This document shows positions 7,010 through 12,832 of a stretch of 21,846 nt of DNA, in pieces. Below the pieces are notes generated by a model. The model was not told the DNA's origin and ran no database searches. It was given only the letters and a program-made list of their open reading frames with translations. The number at the start of each line of letters is the position of its first letter. The stretch's first letter is position 1. The DNA is from a virus, in the IMG/VR virus record IMGVR_UViG_3300025282_000294, positions 1-21,846 of that record. The stretch is one strand, 5' to 3'. The position numbers and the translations under genes are program-made.

Positions 7010-7402
7010 TTAGTAATTTCTGTCATATATTCGAGTATCTATTTTAGGAGGCTTTTTCCTCCTGACTAACTTTAGTGTAGCCCTCACCCGTCTATTCTCT
7101 TTTGTTAATCGCTGTCTTTCTTGACAGGCTTCGATGTAATCAGTGAATTTACGATAATCAGAATACTTTGTACCTGTATTTTTATCTATTAGAGTGTAAT
7201 CTATGTCCCTGAATTGGGCAATTCTGTGGTAGTGCCAAATGAGTTTTTCACACGATTTGAGATCTGGCAACTCGATAATCGCTCCATCTGGGAAAGTAAA
7301 TTCCCAAGCAGATAGTGTGCGTTCAAGACTGACAACTATTTTCTCTTTAGATTTTATATTCCGAGATAAATAGTCATCAATCGGAGTGGTTTTTTCTGTC
7401 AA
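7010..7402 (-). CDS. hypothetical protein, about 130 aa
   Basis: Not recognised. I prefer TTG 7402, which follows SD GGAGGT, over the upstream TTG 7432, which lacks an SD. The central segment WEFTFPDGAIIELPDLKSCE looks like a small alpha/beta domain. The C-terminal third is highly basic and helical (ERQRLTKENRRVRATLKLVR, then RKKPPKIDTR). No signal peptide is seen. It lies between two membrane micro-protein genes in the left operon. Confidence 0.72.
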   Translation of the reverse strand: MTEKTTPIDDYLSRNIKSKEKIVVSLERTLSAWEFTFPDGAIIELPDLKSCEKLIWHYHRIAQFRDIDYTLIDKNTGTKYSDYRKFTDYIEACQERQRLTKENRRVRATLKLVRRKKPPKIDTRIYDRNY

Positions 7403-7510
7403 ATTACCTCCGAGGTTAGAGTTTCTCTTCAATTCTAATAGAATTTACTCACAAAACCCTATACGAAGCAAGGTTTATTTTGCTCTTTTGAAATTATTTT
7501 CCAGTCGAAT

Positions 7511-7609
7511 TTACGAGTCTAATGATTTGTATGCGAGAAACAAAAAGTGTATTGCTCCAAGCAGACATATAATCGCAAATATATCCATCAGTGTAATTAA
7601 TTCACTCAT
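7511..7609 (-). CDS. membrane micro-protein, 32 aa
   Basis: ATG 7609 with SD AGGAGGTG at good spacing. The peptide starts MSELITLMDIFAIICLLGAI and ends HFLFLAYKSLDS. Residues 8-26 form one hydrophobic helix. It is a stand-alone small ORF in the left operon; no family recognised. The near-perfect SD and the hydrophobic pattern are the evidence that it is real. Confidence 0.62.
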   Translation of the reverse strand: MSELITLMDIFAIICLLGAIHFLFLAYKSLDS

Positions 7610-7649
7610 CTTTTAGTTCACCTCCTCACCTTTTTTTATGTTTTGATCG

Positions 7650-7832
7650 CTATTCTCCGATATTAAGTGTTTCAGCCAAGCGATGCTTTAAAGAGTCAAT
7701 ATCCTGTTTCCAGTATTTGAGATGTCCGTAACTACTTAAATCTGCAAGAGTACTTAATTCTCTTACAAACGAATATGATTCTTTAAGTAACTTCTCATTT
7801 TCCTTCCTTTTCTCCTCTTTATCATTTAACAT
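7650..7832 (-). CDS. hypothetical coiled-coil protein, 60 aa
   Basis: I chose ATG 7832 because the SD AAAGGAGGTGA sits 7 nt upstream, while GTG 7841 is part of the SD itself. The protein is charged and helical (MLNDKEEKRKENEKLLKESY then SFVRELSTLADLSS), probably a short coiled coil. No family recognised. It follows the SprT-like gene by 27 nt. Confidence 0.72.
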   Translation of the reverse strand: MLNDKEEKRKENEKLLKESYSFVRELSTLADLSSYGHLKYWKQDIDSLKHRLAETLNIGE

Positions 7833-7859
7833 ACAATTCACCTCCTTTCGGTGTGTTTA

Positions 7860-8354
7860 TCAGGTTATCAGTTTGCCGTTCTCGTCATAGATATTTTTAT
7901 TTAATCTCCATTCCAATTTATACTCTTCAGCGTATCGTCCTCCGTTATGTTTTTCACAGCATTTACCACATGCTCTAACCTTTGATGTTCGCCTGTTAGA
8001 CTGATACTCAAATTTACAATTATTACAGTGTCGTGTCCATTTACCTCTTGGTCTTTCGGCTCCGTTTGTGCATCTTTCTCCTGTGCATCCAATACTTCTC
8101 GCTATTGTTCTCCATATTCGATTATGTCCGTGTCCAGAACCTGCGAGAGCGTGAGCAATCTCGTGCAGTATAACATTTCTGATTATCTTATAATTATTAA
8201 TCTCGGTGTAAAGAATCGAGAGATATATTGATTTCTCAGAATATCTGCATTGACCAAGATGTGATTTGCTCTCGTCAAATTTAAGTTTCCAGCCGTCGAG
8301 TTTATGTTTCTCCATAAGTTCTCTGGCTAATAAAATTGTTTCAGTTAGTTTCAT
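7860..8354 (-). CDS. SprT-like zinc metallopeptidase domain protein
   Basis: 164 aa. The zincin motif HEIAHAL is at 64-70 with further histidines at 75 and 77 (GSGHGHN), which fits the SprT pattern HExxH...GHxHxxxW. A C-terminal zinc ribbon is formed by C110/C113 and C129/C132. Eukaryotic SPRTN relatives cleave DNA-protein crosslinks; the function of the short phage and bacterial forms is not settled. The ATG has only a weak SD; a GGAGG lies 22 nt away, too far for normal use. The upstream frame is closed by TAG, so no earlier start is possible. Confidence 0.86.
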   Translation of the reverse strand: MKLTETILLARELMEKHKLDGWKLKFDESKSHLGQCRYSEKSIYLSILYTEINNYKIIRNVILHEIAHALAGSGHGHNRIWRTIARSIGCTGERCTNGAERPRGKWTRHCNNCKFEYQSNRRTSKVRACGKCCEKHNGGRYAEEYKLEWRLNKNIYDENGKLIT

Positions 8355-8400
8355 ATTTTTACTGGTCTAAGTTTCCTCCGTGTTAGTTGTGAGGTCTATA

Positions 8401-8442
8401 AGCACAAGCCCCAGTTTGTAAGGCTGGGGCTCGGTTCGTGCT
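8401..8442 (-). terminator. stem-loop after the 86-aa gene (terminator or RNA element)
   Basis: AGCCCCAG (8407-8414) pairs with CTGGGGCT (8424-8431), and outer arms AGCAC (8401-8405) and GTGCT (8438-8442) extend it with an internal bulge. It begins 6 nt after the stop of the minus-strand gene. No U-run follows on the minus strand, so intrinsic termination may be weak; it may instead stabilise or process RNA. Confidence 0.4.
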
Positions 8443-8447
8443 GGGTG

Positions 8448-8708
8448 TTAGTCCTGCCCTGCTACTGCGTGGCAATACACACCAGTTTTCATCAGTTTAC
8501 CAGTTTCTGGGTGAGTGAAGGTTCCAATATCTCTTGTAAGACCTTCTGCCTCAGCGTATAATACCTGCTGTTCCGCTGTTGCGTGAGTTATATTCTTATT
8601 GGCTCGTATACCCTTTTTGCGAAAATTCATATCTTCAGGGTTTATGCCTTGTGCCTCGAGTTCATCCCATTGTTCAGAACTGATTGGCGTTTTCTTAGTT
8701 AAAGTCAT
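8448..8708 (-). CDS. hypothetical protein, 86 aa
   Basis: Not recognised. I chose ATG 8708 because SD AGAAGGAG lies 7 nt upstream. Upstream ATGs at 8786 and 8750 fall in or at the predicted promoter and start point, so they cannot be the main start. The sequence MTLTKKTPISSEQWDELEAQ continues with helical and then beta-like segments (THATAEQQVLYAEAEGLTRD, GTFTHPETGKLMKTGVYC). It has its own promoter, next to a parS site, and is followed by a stem-loop, so it may be a single-gene transcription unit. Confidence 0.75.
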   Translation of the reverse strand: MTLTKKTPISSEQWDELEAQGINPEDMNFRKKGIRANKNITHATAEQQVLYAEAEGLTRDIGTFTHPETGKLMKTGVYCHAVAGQD

Positions 8709-8756
8709 TTTTGACTCCTTCTGTTTTGTTGTTTTGTGTTTCGTTTCCATAGCACC

Positions 8757-8786
8757 AGTATAAACATAAAACATAATACGAGTCAA
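8757..8786 (-). promoter_or_regulatory. class B promoter for the 86-aa gene
   Basis: On the minus strand, TTGACT (8786-8781) and TATACT (8762-8757) are separated by 18 bp. The context AAAAAAAGACTTGACT is shared with the 5259 promoter. The expected start near 8750 gives a leader of about 42 nt carrying the SD AGAAGGAG. A parS palindrome sits 30 bp upstream of the -35 box. Confidence 0.65.
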
Positions 8787-9076
8787 GTCTTTTTTTAATT
8801 ATTTTTCAGTAAGGGTGTTTCACGTGAAACATAGGATTTCAACTGAATATGAAAATTTCAACGAGATACGGATTTTCTAATCTCGAAAACGGGGGATGCC
8901 CATTCGCGCGAAAAAGATCTACACGCATAATTGGCAAATATTTGTAGTTTAATACGCTCTGAAGGCTTGCGGCTATAATAGTATTACAAGTATAAGATAA
9001 ATACAGCGGTTTAAGCGCCATATTGGTACTTTAACGGCGTTTTTTTGATTTCTTGGTAGTTTGGTAGGCTGAGGGG
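8787..9076. other. 290-bp non-coding region containing parS and a small hairpin
   Basis: No convincing gene on either strand. It holds the parS palindrome (8816-8831), a hairpin CGAGAT/ATCTCG at about 8859-8885, and a locally GC-richer patch (GGGGGATGCCCATTCGCGCG). The only long minus-strand frame (9021-8839) has no SD and an unremarkable composition. The region could be a partition, packaging or replication signal, or a regulatory RNA. Confidence 0.5.
8816..8831. promoter_or_regulatory. parS: perfect universal parS site (ParB/Spo0J binding)
   Basis: The 16-bp palindrome TGTTTCACGTGAAACA is identical to the consensus chromosomal parS recognised by ParB/Spo0J across most bacterial phyla. A perfect 16-mer is not expected by chance in a window this size. 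No parA or parB gene is visible here, so if it functions it would use the host ParB (or a phage ParB elsewhere). It lies 30 bp upstream of the -35 box at 8786, so ParB loading and spreading could affect that promoter. Confidence 0.85.
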
Positions 9077-9202
9077 TTATTTTTTAGATTTTTGAACGGA
9101 TTTCTTTTTTCTAAGATCTGGTACAGGAGTACGGCTTTCTACCCAATCCTTAAAAATTTTGGTATAATTTTTTGTATATTGAGTTAAATTATTTATTTTC
9201 AT
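9077..9202 (-). CDS. small basic protein, 41 aa
   Basis: ATG 9202 starts 2 nt after the ferredoxin stop codon; the SD GGAGAA overlaps the last ferredoxin codons. The peptide is MKINNLTQYTKNYTKIFKDW, then VESRTPVPDLRKKKSVQKSK K, with a basic tail. No family recognised. The tight coupling suggests co-expression with the ferredoxin. Confidence 0.6.
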   Translation of the reverse strand: MKINNLTQYTKNYTKIFKDWVESRTPVPDLRKKKSVQKSKK

Positions 9203-9204
9203 CG

Positions 9205-9531
9205 TTATTCTCCAATTTTATAATTATAAATAGTTTCAAATTCTTCAGTAGGTAACATTCTTATTGCATCCCAAGTTAACTTTGTGCATACTTTTGCGCA
9301 AATCTGGCATCCAATGCATTCATCAAATCTTATTTGTACGGGTGGAATCGGTATATTATATTTATCCATTGGTACTGTTTCAATACAGTCAACTGGACAA
9401 AACGGGATACATACTTGACAACCTGTGCATCCATCTTCATCTACTACTGCCATGAGTCTAGGTTTCCTTTTTTTATATCCTATTTTTTCTGCTGGATCTG
9501 GAACTGTTTTATAATGATCGATTGATTTCAT
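9205..9531 (-). CDS. 2x[4Fe-4S] ferredoxin
   Basis: 108 aa. Two iron-sulfur motifs are clear: CTGCQVCIPFCPVDC (CxxCxxCxxxCP) and CIGCQICAKVC (CxxCxxCxxxC). Together they bind two [4Fe-4S] clusters in a bacterial-type ferredoxin, a small low-potential electron carrier. The last Cys of the second motif is followed by Thr instead of the common Pro. N- and C-terminal extensions of about 25 residues flank the core (IDHYKTVPDPAEKIGYKKRK; PTEEFETIYNYKIGE). The ATG overlaps the stop of the 85-aa gene (TAATG). It is the second gene from the leftward promoter. The redox partner is unknown; no obvious oxidoreductase is in the window. Confidence 0.92.
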   Translation of the reverse strand: MKSIDHYKTVPDPAEKIGYKKRKPRLMAVVDEDGCTGCQVCIPFCPVDCIETVPMDKYNIPIPPVQIRFDECIGCQICAKVCTKLTWDAIRMLPTEEFETIYNYKIGE

Positions 9532-9788
9532 TAGTATTTATTTGGCATTAAAGTATGTATGTTATCAATAATATATTGTGCACCATTAGTAGCATAAAAG
9601 GTTTTTGGTAAATTATTATATTGCCCTTTAGATACTTTACCCATATTAGTCATAGATATATTAACTCTTTCGGGCGGCAATCCTTCTAAATTACAATAAT
9701 CCCACTGTATTTTACCATCGATACCTTCTATTTCTACAATAGGTTTACTTCTATTCATAGAATATAATTGTATTAATGGAAAATTCAC
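9531..9788 (-). CDS. hypothetical protein, 85 aa, first gene of the leftward operon
   Basis: Not recognised. GTG 9788 is preceded by AAAGGAAATGATAA (SD AGGA). The sequence has short beta-like segments (PIVEIEGIDGKIQWDYCNLE) and an Asn/Pro/Tyr-rich remainder (KTFYATNGAQYIIDNIHTLM). It is the first gene after the promoter at 9920-9892, with a TA-rich leader of about 97 nt. Its stop overlaps the ferredoxin start, so the two are probably made together. Confidence 0.78.
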   Translation of the reverse strand: MNFPLIQLYSMNRSKPIVEIEGIDGKIQWDYCNLEGLPPERVNISMTNMGKVSKGQYNNLPKTFYATNGAQYIIDNIHTLMPNKY

Positions 9789-9842
9789 TTATCATTTCCT
9801 TTCTTTCTTTTAATATTACGCTAGTAATATGTTTCTTTCTTT

Positions 9843-9870
9843 TATATATATATATAATATATATATTATA
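9843..9870. repeat. TA/AT dinucleotide tract in the leftward leader
   Basis: Seven TA units followed by five AT units, shortly downstream of the leftward promoter at 9920-9892. A second AT tract (563-582) lies downstream of the sequence-related promoter at 512-540. It would make an easily melted region in the 5' leader. Confidence 0.85.
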
Positions 9871-9891
9871 TTAAGCTTACTACGTACTAAC

Positions 9892-9920
9892 AATATAAGG
9901 CTTAAAGTACCTTTTGTCAA
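9892..9920 (-). promoter_or_regulatory. class A promoter, leftward (ferredoxin operon)
   Basis: Minus strand TTGACA (9920-9915), 17 bp, TATATT (9897-9892), with GC before the -35 box. It forms a divergent pair with the rightward promoter at 9956; the -35 boxes are only 35 bp apart. Confidence 0.8.
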
Positions 9921-9955
9921 GCTTTTTCTTAAAAAAAAGAAAAATAATTTTTTGC

Positions 9956-9984
9956 TTGACTTATATTGTATATTACCTTATATT
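9956..9984 (+). promoter_or_regulatory. class A promoter, rightward (start of right arm)
   Basis: TTGACT (9956-9961), 17 bp, TATATT (9979-9984). The expected start is at about 9991, 2-3 nt before the GTG of the first rightward gene, so the mRNA would be leaderless or nearly so. Confidence 0.78.
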
Positions 9985-9993
9985 ATGTAGCAA

Positions 9994-10191
9994 GTGGAAA
10001 AATATAAGAAATCTGATGCTAGGAACAATTGTGCTAACTGGAACGCAGGAAAGTGTTTAGGGGCATTAATGTTCAGAAAGGACGGCGTGTTGCATTACAA
10101 AATAGATAAGGATATGTATGGCAAGGATTGCTTCATAGATAAGGGTTGTGACTATTTTGATAAGATAGTGGTACCAGGTATAGTTAAATGA
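9994..10191 (+). CDS. cysteine-containing small protein, 65 aa, GTG start
   Basis: Five cysteines are arranged in two groups, NCANWNAGKCLG (residues 12-23) and KDCFIDKGCDYF (45-56), which suggests metal binding or a structural disulfide/zinc fold. GTG is the only start in the frame before these residues. No SD precedes it, and the promoter's -10 ends 9 nt upstream, so leaderless translation is likely. Its stop overlaps the next start (ATGA). Function is unknown. Confidence 0.8.
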   Translation: MEKYKKSDARNNCANWNAGKCLGALMFRKDGVLHYKIDKDMYGKDCFIDKGCDYFDKIVVPGIVK

Positions 10192-10373
10192 GTGTTATAA
10201 ACAAAAAAAACATTACACCGAAGAAAATAAAGTTTCTTGAAAAGATAATTGATGAAGTAAAATCAAAAGGAACGCCTGTCCGCGCAAGCGTGATGCCGCA
10301 TAGCGAGCCAGCTTGGGGATGGGGTAGAGATGAAAACAACGATAATAAGGAGAAAGAAGAATGCGAAAAATAA
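10188..10373 (+). CDS. hypothetical protein, 61 aa
   Basis: Starts in an ATGA overlap with the preceding gene, so it is probably coupled. It has a helical N-terminal half (NKKNITPKKIKFLEKIIDEV), a loop RASVMPHSEPAWGWGRDENN rich in Trp, Gly and Pro, and a charged C-terminal tail (KEKEECEK). No family recognised. Its 3' end overlaps the start of the zincin gene by 13 nt. Confidence 0.72.
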   Translation: MSVINKKNITPKKIKFLEKIIDEVKSKGTPVRASVMPHSEPAWGWGRDENNDNKEKEECEK

Positions 10374-10654
10374 ACATAGGTGGTCATGAGTATAAGGTAA
10401 AGTTCATGGATGGCGATAGAAAAGGCGAAGAGAACAGAATGCTCTTTGGAATGAACAATCCTCGTACTTGTGAGATATTCTTAGATGAGAAGCTTGTTAC
10501 ATCAAGAAGGAACGAAACTTTCTTACATGAAGTAATTCACGTTATTCTCGTAAATACTGGCTCTCCACATGATGAAGGGCTTATCGAGAGTCTTGCGAAT
10601 GGATTCCATCAACTAGGAGTAGGAGATTATCTATGGCGGAAAGTAAGCAAATAG
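10361..10654 (+). CDS. phage zincin-like metallopeptidase domain, 97 aa
   Basis: The motif FLHEVIHVIL carries HExxH at 56-60, followed at residue 76 by a Glu (GLIESLAN) that could be the third zinc ligand as in gluzincin-like minimal phage zincins. N-terminal strands (INIGGHEYKVKF) and CEIFLDEKL precede it, matching the usual beta-sheet then helix order. The SD AAGGAG is about 8 nt upstream. The target is unknown. It is unrelated in length and ribbon content to the SprT-like protein on the other arm, so the window has two zincins. Confidence 0.8.
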   Translation: MRKINIGGHEYKVKFMDGDRKGEENRMLFGMNNPRTCEIFLDEKLVTSRRNETFLHEVIHVILVNTGSPHDEGLIESLANGFHQLGVGDYLWRKVSK

Positions 10655-10986
10655 TAAGATCAATAGAAAAAGCCTATCCAGAGATGATGGAAAGGTTTGA
10701 ATCTATTACTGGAGAGCAATATGAATTGTTCTGCCGAAAGCAGTATGACTACGGTTGTGGGAATATAACGCTTGGTGGCGATTTGAATGATGATGAAGAT
10801 AGAATGTTTGCACTTACTGCTTTGGTCATAAGAATGAATGACAAGGTAAATCGGCTTAAAAACATAATTGTAAAGCATAGAGGCGAAAATGCGGTACGTG
10901 ATGAAACATACATGGATGCTTTCAAGGATTTGTCGGTTTACGGAGTAATCGCACAATTAGTTGCAGAAAAGGTATGGGGTAAATGA
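10633..10986 (+). CDS. DUF1599/Nmad1-like protein, 117 aa
   Basis: The sequence FCRKQYDYGCGNITLGGDLN, then RMNDKVNRLKNI and a C-terminal TYMDAFKDLSVYGVIAQLV match from memory the DUF1599 family (nucleotide modification associated domain 1), an all-alpha family related in appearance to MazG-like NTP pyrophosphatases. Acidic residues in DDED and ERxE-like positions could bind metal. Phage members occur near nucleotide or DNA-modification genes. ATG 10633 has SD TAGGAG 7 nt upstream and overlaps the zincin gene. The family call is likely; the reaction is unproven. Confidence 0.75.
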   Translation: MAESKQIVRSIEKAYPEMMERFESITGEQYELFCRKQYDYGCGNITLGGDLNDDEDRMFALTALVIRMNDKVNRLKNIIVKHRGENAVRDETYMDAFKDLSVYGVIAQLVAEKVWGK

Positions 10987-11066
10987 AAACATTGTTTCTC
11001 TATGTAGAATCACTATTCTTAAGATTAGTTATTTTTGTAATCAATCAAAGGAGAAAAAGAGTATGA
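10983..11066 (+). CDS. membrane micro-protein, 27 aa
   Basis: The peptide is MKTLFLYVESLFLRLVIFVI followed by NQRRKRV. It has one hydrophobic helix (about 3-20) and a basic C-terminus, giving a cytoplasmic-basic topology. The start overlaps the upstream stop (ATGA, 10983-10986) and its stop overlaps the start of the exonuclease gene (ATGA, 11063-11066). Exact overlap on both sides strongly suggests a real coupled gene. Function is unknown. Confidence 0.62.
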   Translation: MKTLFLYVESLFLRLVIFVINQRRKRV

Positions 11067-12028
11067 GGTGGACTAAAGCTGAGATGAGTATAATAAGCCA
11101 GTATACAAGGACAATGAAAAGCGTTAAGGCTCTTTGTTCCGAATTGGATTCTGCTGGTTTTATGCGTACATATAAATCTGTTACTCGGAAAATAGAATCT
11201 ATGGGATGGTCTAGACCCACTGATGTAGCGGATATAGGTATTCTTCCTAAGATATTGATTTTTGATATAGAAACAACTCCTATGCCTGTATGGGTATGGG
11301 ATTTCGGAAAGCAATATATTCCGCATACCAATATTGTAAGAGATAAGGCTGGTCATCAAAAATTTTGGTATGTCCTCTCTTGGGCTGCCAAATGGCTTTA
11401 TGACGAAAATGTCTTGTCTGACGTTCTTACTCCAGAGGAAGCTGTTGCTAGGGACGATAAAAGAATATTGGATTCCGTATGGAAGTTGATTGATGAAGCT
11501 GATATTGTAGTTGCTCATAATGGTGATCGGTTTGATATAAGGAAACTCAATGCAAGATTCATACTTAATGACATGAATCCGCCATCTCCATATAAATCAA
11601 TAGACACATTAAAGATTGCAAGAAAGGAATTTGCTTTTAGCTCTAATAAGCAAGACTTTCTTACTAAGACATTCGGTCTTTCGGAGAAATTAAAGACTGA
11701 GTTTCAATTGTGGATTGATTGCATGAATGGTGATAAAGAAAGATTAGCTGAAATGCTTAAGTACAATAAAAGAGATGTTATTGGACTGGAGCAGCTTTAT
11801 CTTAAATTGAGACCATATATAAAGAATCATCCAAATCTTGGCATATTGATGGATAGTAATGTTTGTCCTTCCTGCGGAAGTAAGAATCTTAAACCGTCGG
11901 ATGCTACATACTTTACAAGTTCTAATGAATTTCCTGTATACAGGTGTGGAGGATGTCATTCTCCGTTCATAAGAAGCAAATCTAGTATAGGCTCTAGCCC
12001 AACAGAACTAAGAAGTATTGCAAGGTAA
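11063..12028 (+). CDS. DEDD-family 3'-5' exonuclease with N-terminal HTH and C-terminal zinc ribbon
   Basis: 321 aa from ATG 11063, chosen because SD AAAGGAG lies upstream; a longer frame from 10961 would overlap two genes. Residues 1-50 (RWTKAEMSII... KSVTRKIESMGW) look like a Myb/SANT-like helix-turn-helix. The exonuclease core follows: Exo I FDIETTP (D68, E70), Exo II VAHNGDRFDIRKLN (D158), Exo III YNKRDV (Y234, D238), giving the DEDDy arrangement. A zinc ribbon is formed by C268/C271 and C295/C298. The fold removes nucleotides from DNA or RNA 3' ends with two metals. It could act in DNA processing or host DNA breakdown; the exact role is not visible. Confidence 0.86.
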   Translation: MRWTKAEMSIISQYTRTMKSVKALCSELDSAGFMRTYKSVTRKIESMGWSRPTDVADIGILPKILIFDIETTPMPVWVWDFGKQYIPHTNIVRDKAGHQKFWYVLSWAAKWLYDENVLSDVLTPEEAVARDDKRILDSVWKLIDEADIVVAHNGDRFDIRKLNARFILNDMNPPSPYKSIDTLKIARKEFAFSSNKQDFLTKTFGLSEKLKTEFQLWIDCMNGDKERLAEMLKYNKRDVIGLEQLYLKLRPYIKNHPNLGILMDSNVCPSCGSKNLKPSDATYFTSSNEFPVYRCGGCHSPFIRSKSSIGSSPTELRSIAR

Positions 12029-12031
12029 TGC

Positions 12032-12060
12032 TTGACAAAGGTATACTTAAGGGTTATATT
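12032..12060 (+). promoter_or_regulatory. class A promoter upstream of terminase genes
   Basis: TTGACA (12032-12037), 17 bp, TATATT (12055-12060). It begins 4 nt after the exonuclease stop. The predicted start falls at about 12067, on or next to the ATG at 12068, implying a leaderless mRNA for the packaging genes. Confidence 0.78.
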
Positions 12061-12067
12061 ATAATAT

Positions 12068-12832
12068 ATGCTTGTTCGTAAAATAAAAAATGTCGAACAC
12101 AGGGTATATGATGATGAGAATGAGTTTCGCCAATACTGTCCTGATGAAAATATAATACTGAATTGGAGGGATGGCACCAAAGGTAGCTGGGTTAAGACTG
12201 ATGATGATAAAATATGCCAAGTCCTCAAAAGGGGTAAGCTAAAAATCAGTCAGTCTAAGGGAGTGTATAATTATTACGTCAGGACAGCTATTGGCTCTTT
12301 TGTTTGCAGAGATACTATGAAGATGGAAGGTGGTCTTAGAAAGAATATGTATACTTTCGGAGATAGTGATGTTACATTGTATCAACAGAAGAAACATAGG
12401 AAGAAGGCTACTAGGCGTGAATTCTTGTTTGCTAAGTTCGTTGCGCAAGGTGATGGTATCGCAGAGGCATTTATAAAAGCCTTTCCTACCAATAATGAAG
12501 AATATGCAGATTATCAAGGGAAAATACTATTAAGCACGGAAAGGATCAAAAACTTGATAAGAGAAGAAGTTGACAAAGTCCTACATGAGGCTGAGATTAC
12601 GCCTCTGTATTTGCTTGAACAAATGAAAAAAATTGTTGATGCAAAGAAATCACAGGATAAAGATAAGATTCAGGCTATTAAGGCTCTTATGCAAATTAGC
12701 GGAATGATGGATACGGAGAAGAGAACTGAATCATTAACCCTATTTCAAGGTTTTACAAAGGAGCAATTAGATGCTATCCAAGGTGGAGATTCGAAAAAGC
12801 TCATTGAAGCTTCGAGAGAAGTTGAAAAATAA
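12068..12832 (+). CDS. terS: terminase small subunit with N-terminal extension
   Basis: 254 aa. The C-terminal two thirds resemble a phage small terminase: RREFLFAKFVAQGDGIAEAF is the HTH-like DNA-recognition segment (about 117-136), then helices KNLIREEVDKVLHEAEITPL and a dimerising/coiled region LEQMKKIVDAKKSQDKDKI. The first 85 residues (CPDENIILNWRDGTKGSWVK, KRGKLKISQSKGVYNYYVR) form an extra beta-rich domain not usual for short TerS. The protein binds the packaging site and regulates TerL. No SD precedes ATG 12068; the promoter position predicts a leaderless message. The TerS call rests on pattern plus position two genes before TerL. Confidence 0.78.
   Translation: MLVRKIKNVEHRVYDDENEFRQYCPDENIILNWRDGTKGSWVKTDDDKICQVLKRGKLKISQSKGVYNYYVRTAIGSFVCRDTMKMEGGLRKNMYTFGDSDVTLYQQKKHRKKATRREFLFAKFVAQGDGIAEAFIKAFPTNNEEYADYQGKILLSTERIKNLIREEVDKVLHEAEITPLYLLEQMKKIVDAKKSQDKDKIQAIKALMQISGMMDTEKRTESLTLFQGFTKEQLDAIQGGDSKKLIEASREVEK

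Noticed and set aside
8839-9021. 60-aa minus-strand frame in the parS region
   Set aside because: No SD, no recognisable pattern, and it is isolated from the flanking operon spacing; treated as non-coding.
9008-9046. Possible rightward terminator (GCGCC ... GGCGT then T-run)
   Set aside because: Stem only 4-5 bp with a 17-nt loop, and no rightward gene lies upstream to terminate.
10961-11062. Upstream extension of the exonuclease frame
   Set aside because: It overlaps two coupled genes and lacks an SD, while ATG 11063 has AAAGGAG.
12028-12081. 17-codon micro-ORF overlapping the exonuclease stop (TAATG) and the class A promoter
   Set aside because: Entirely overlaps the promoter and has no SD; more likely chance.
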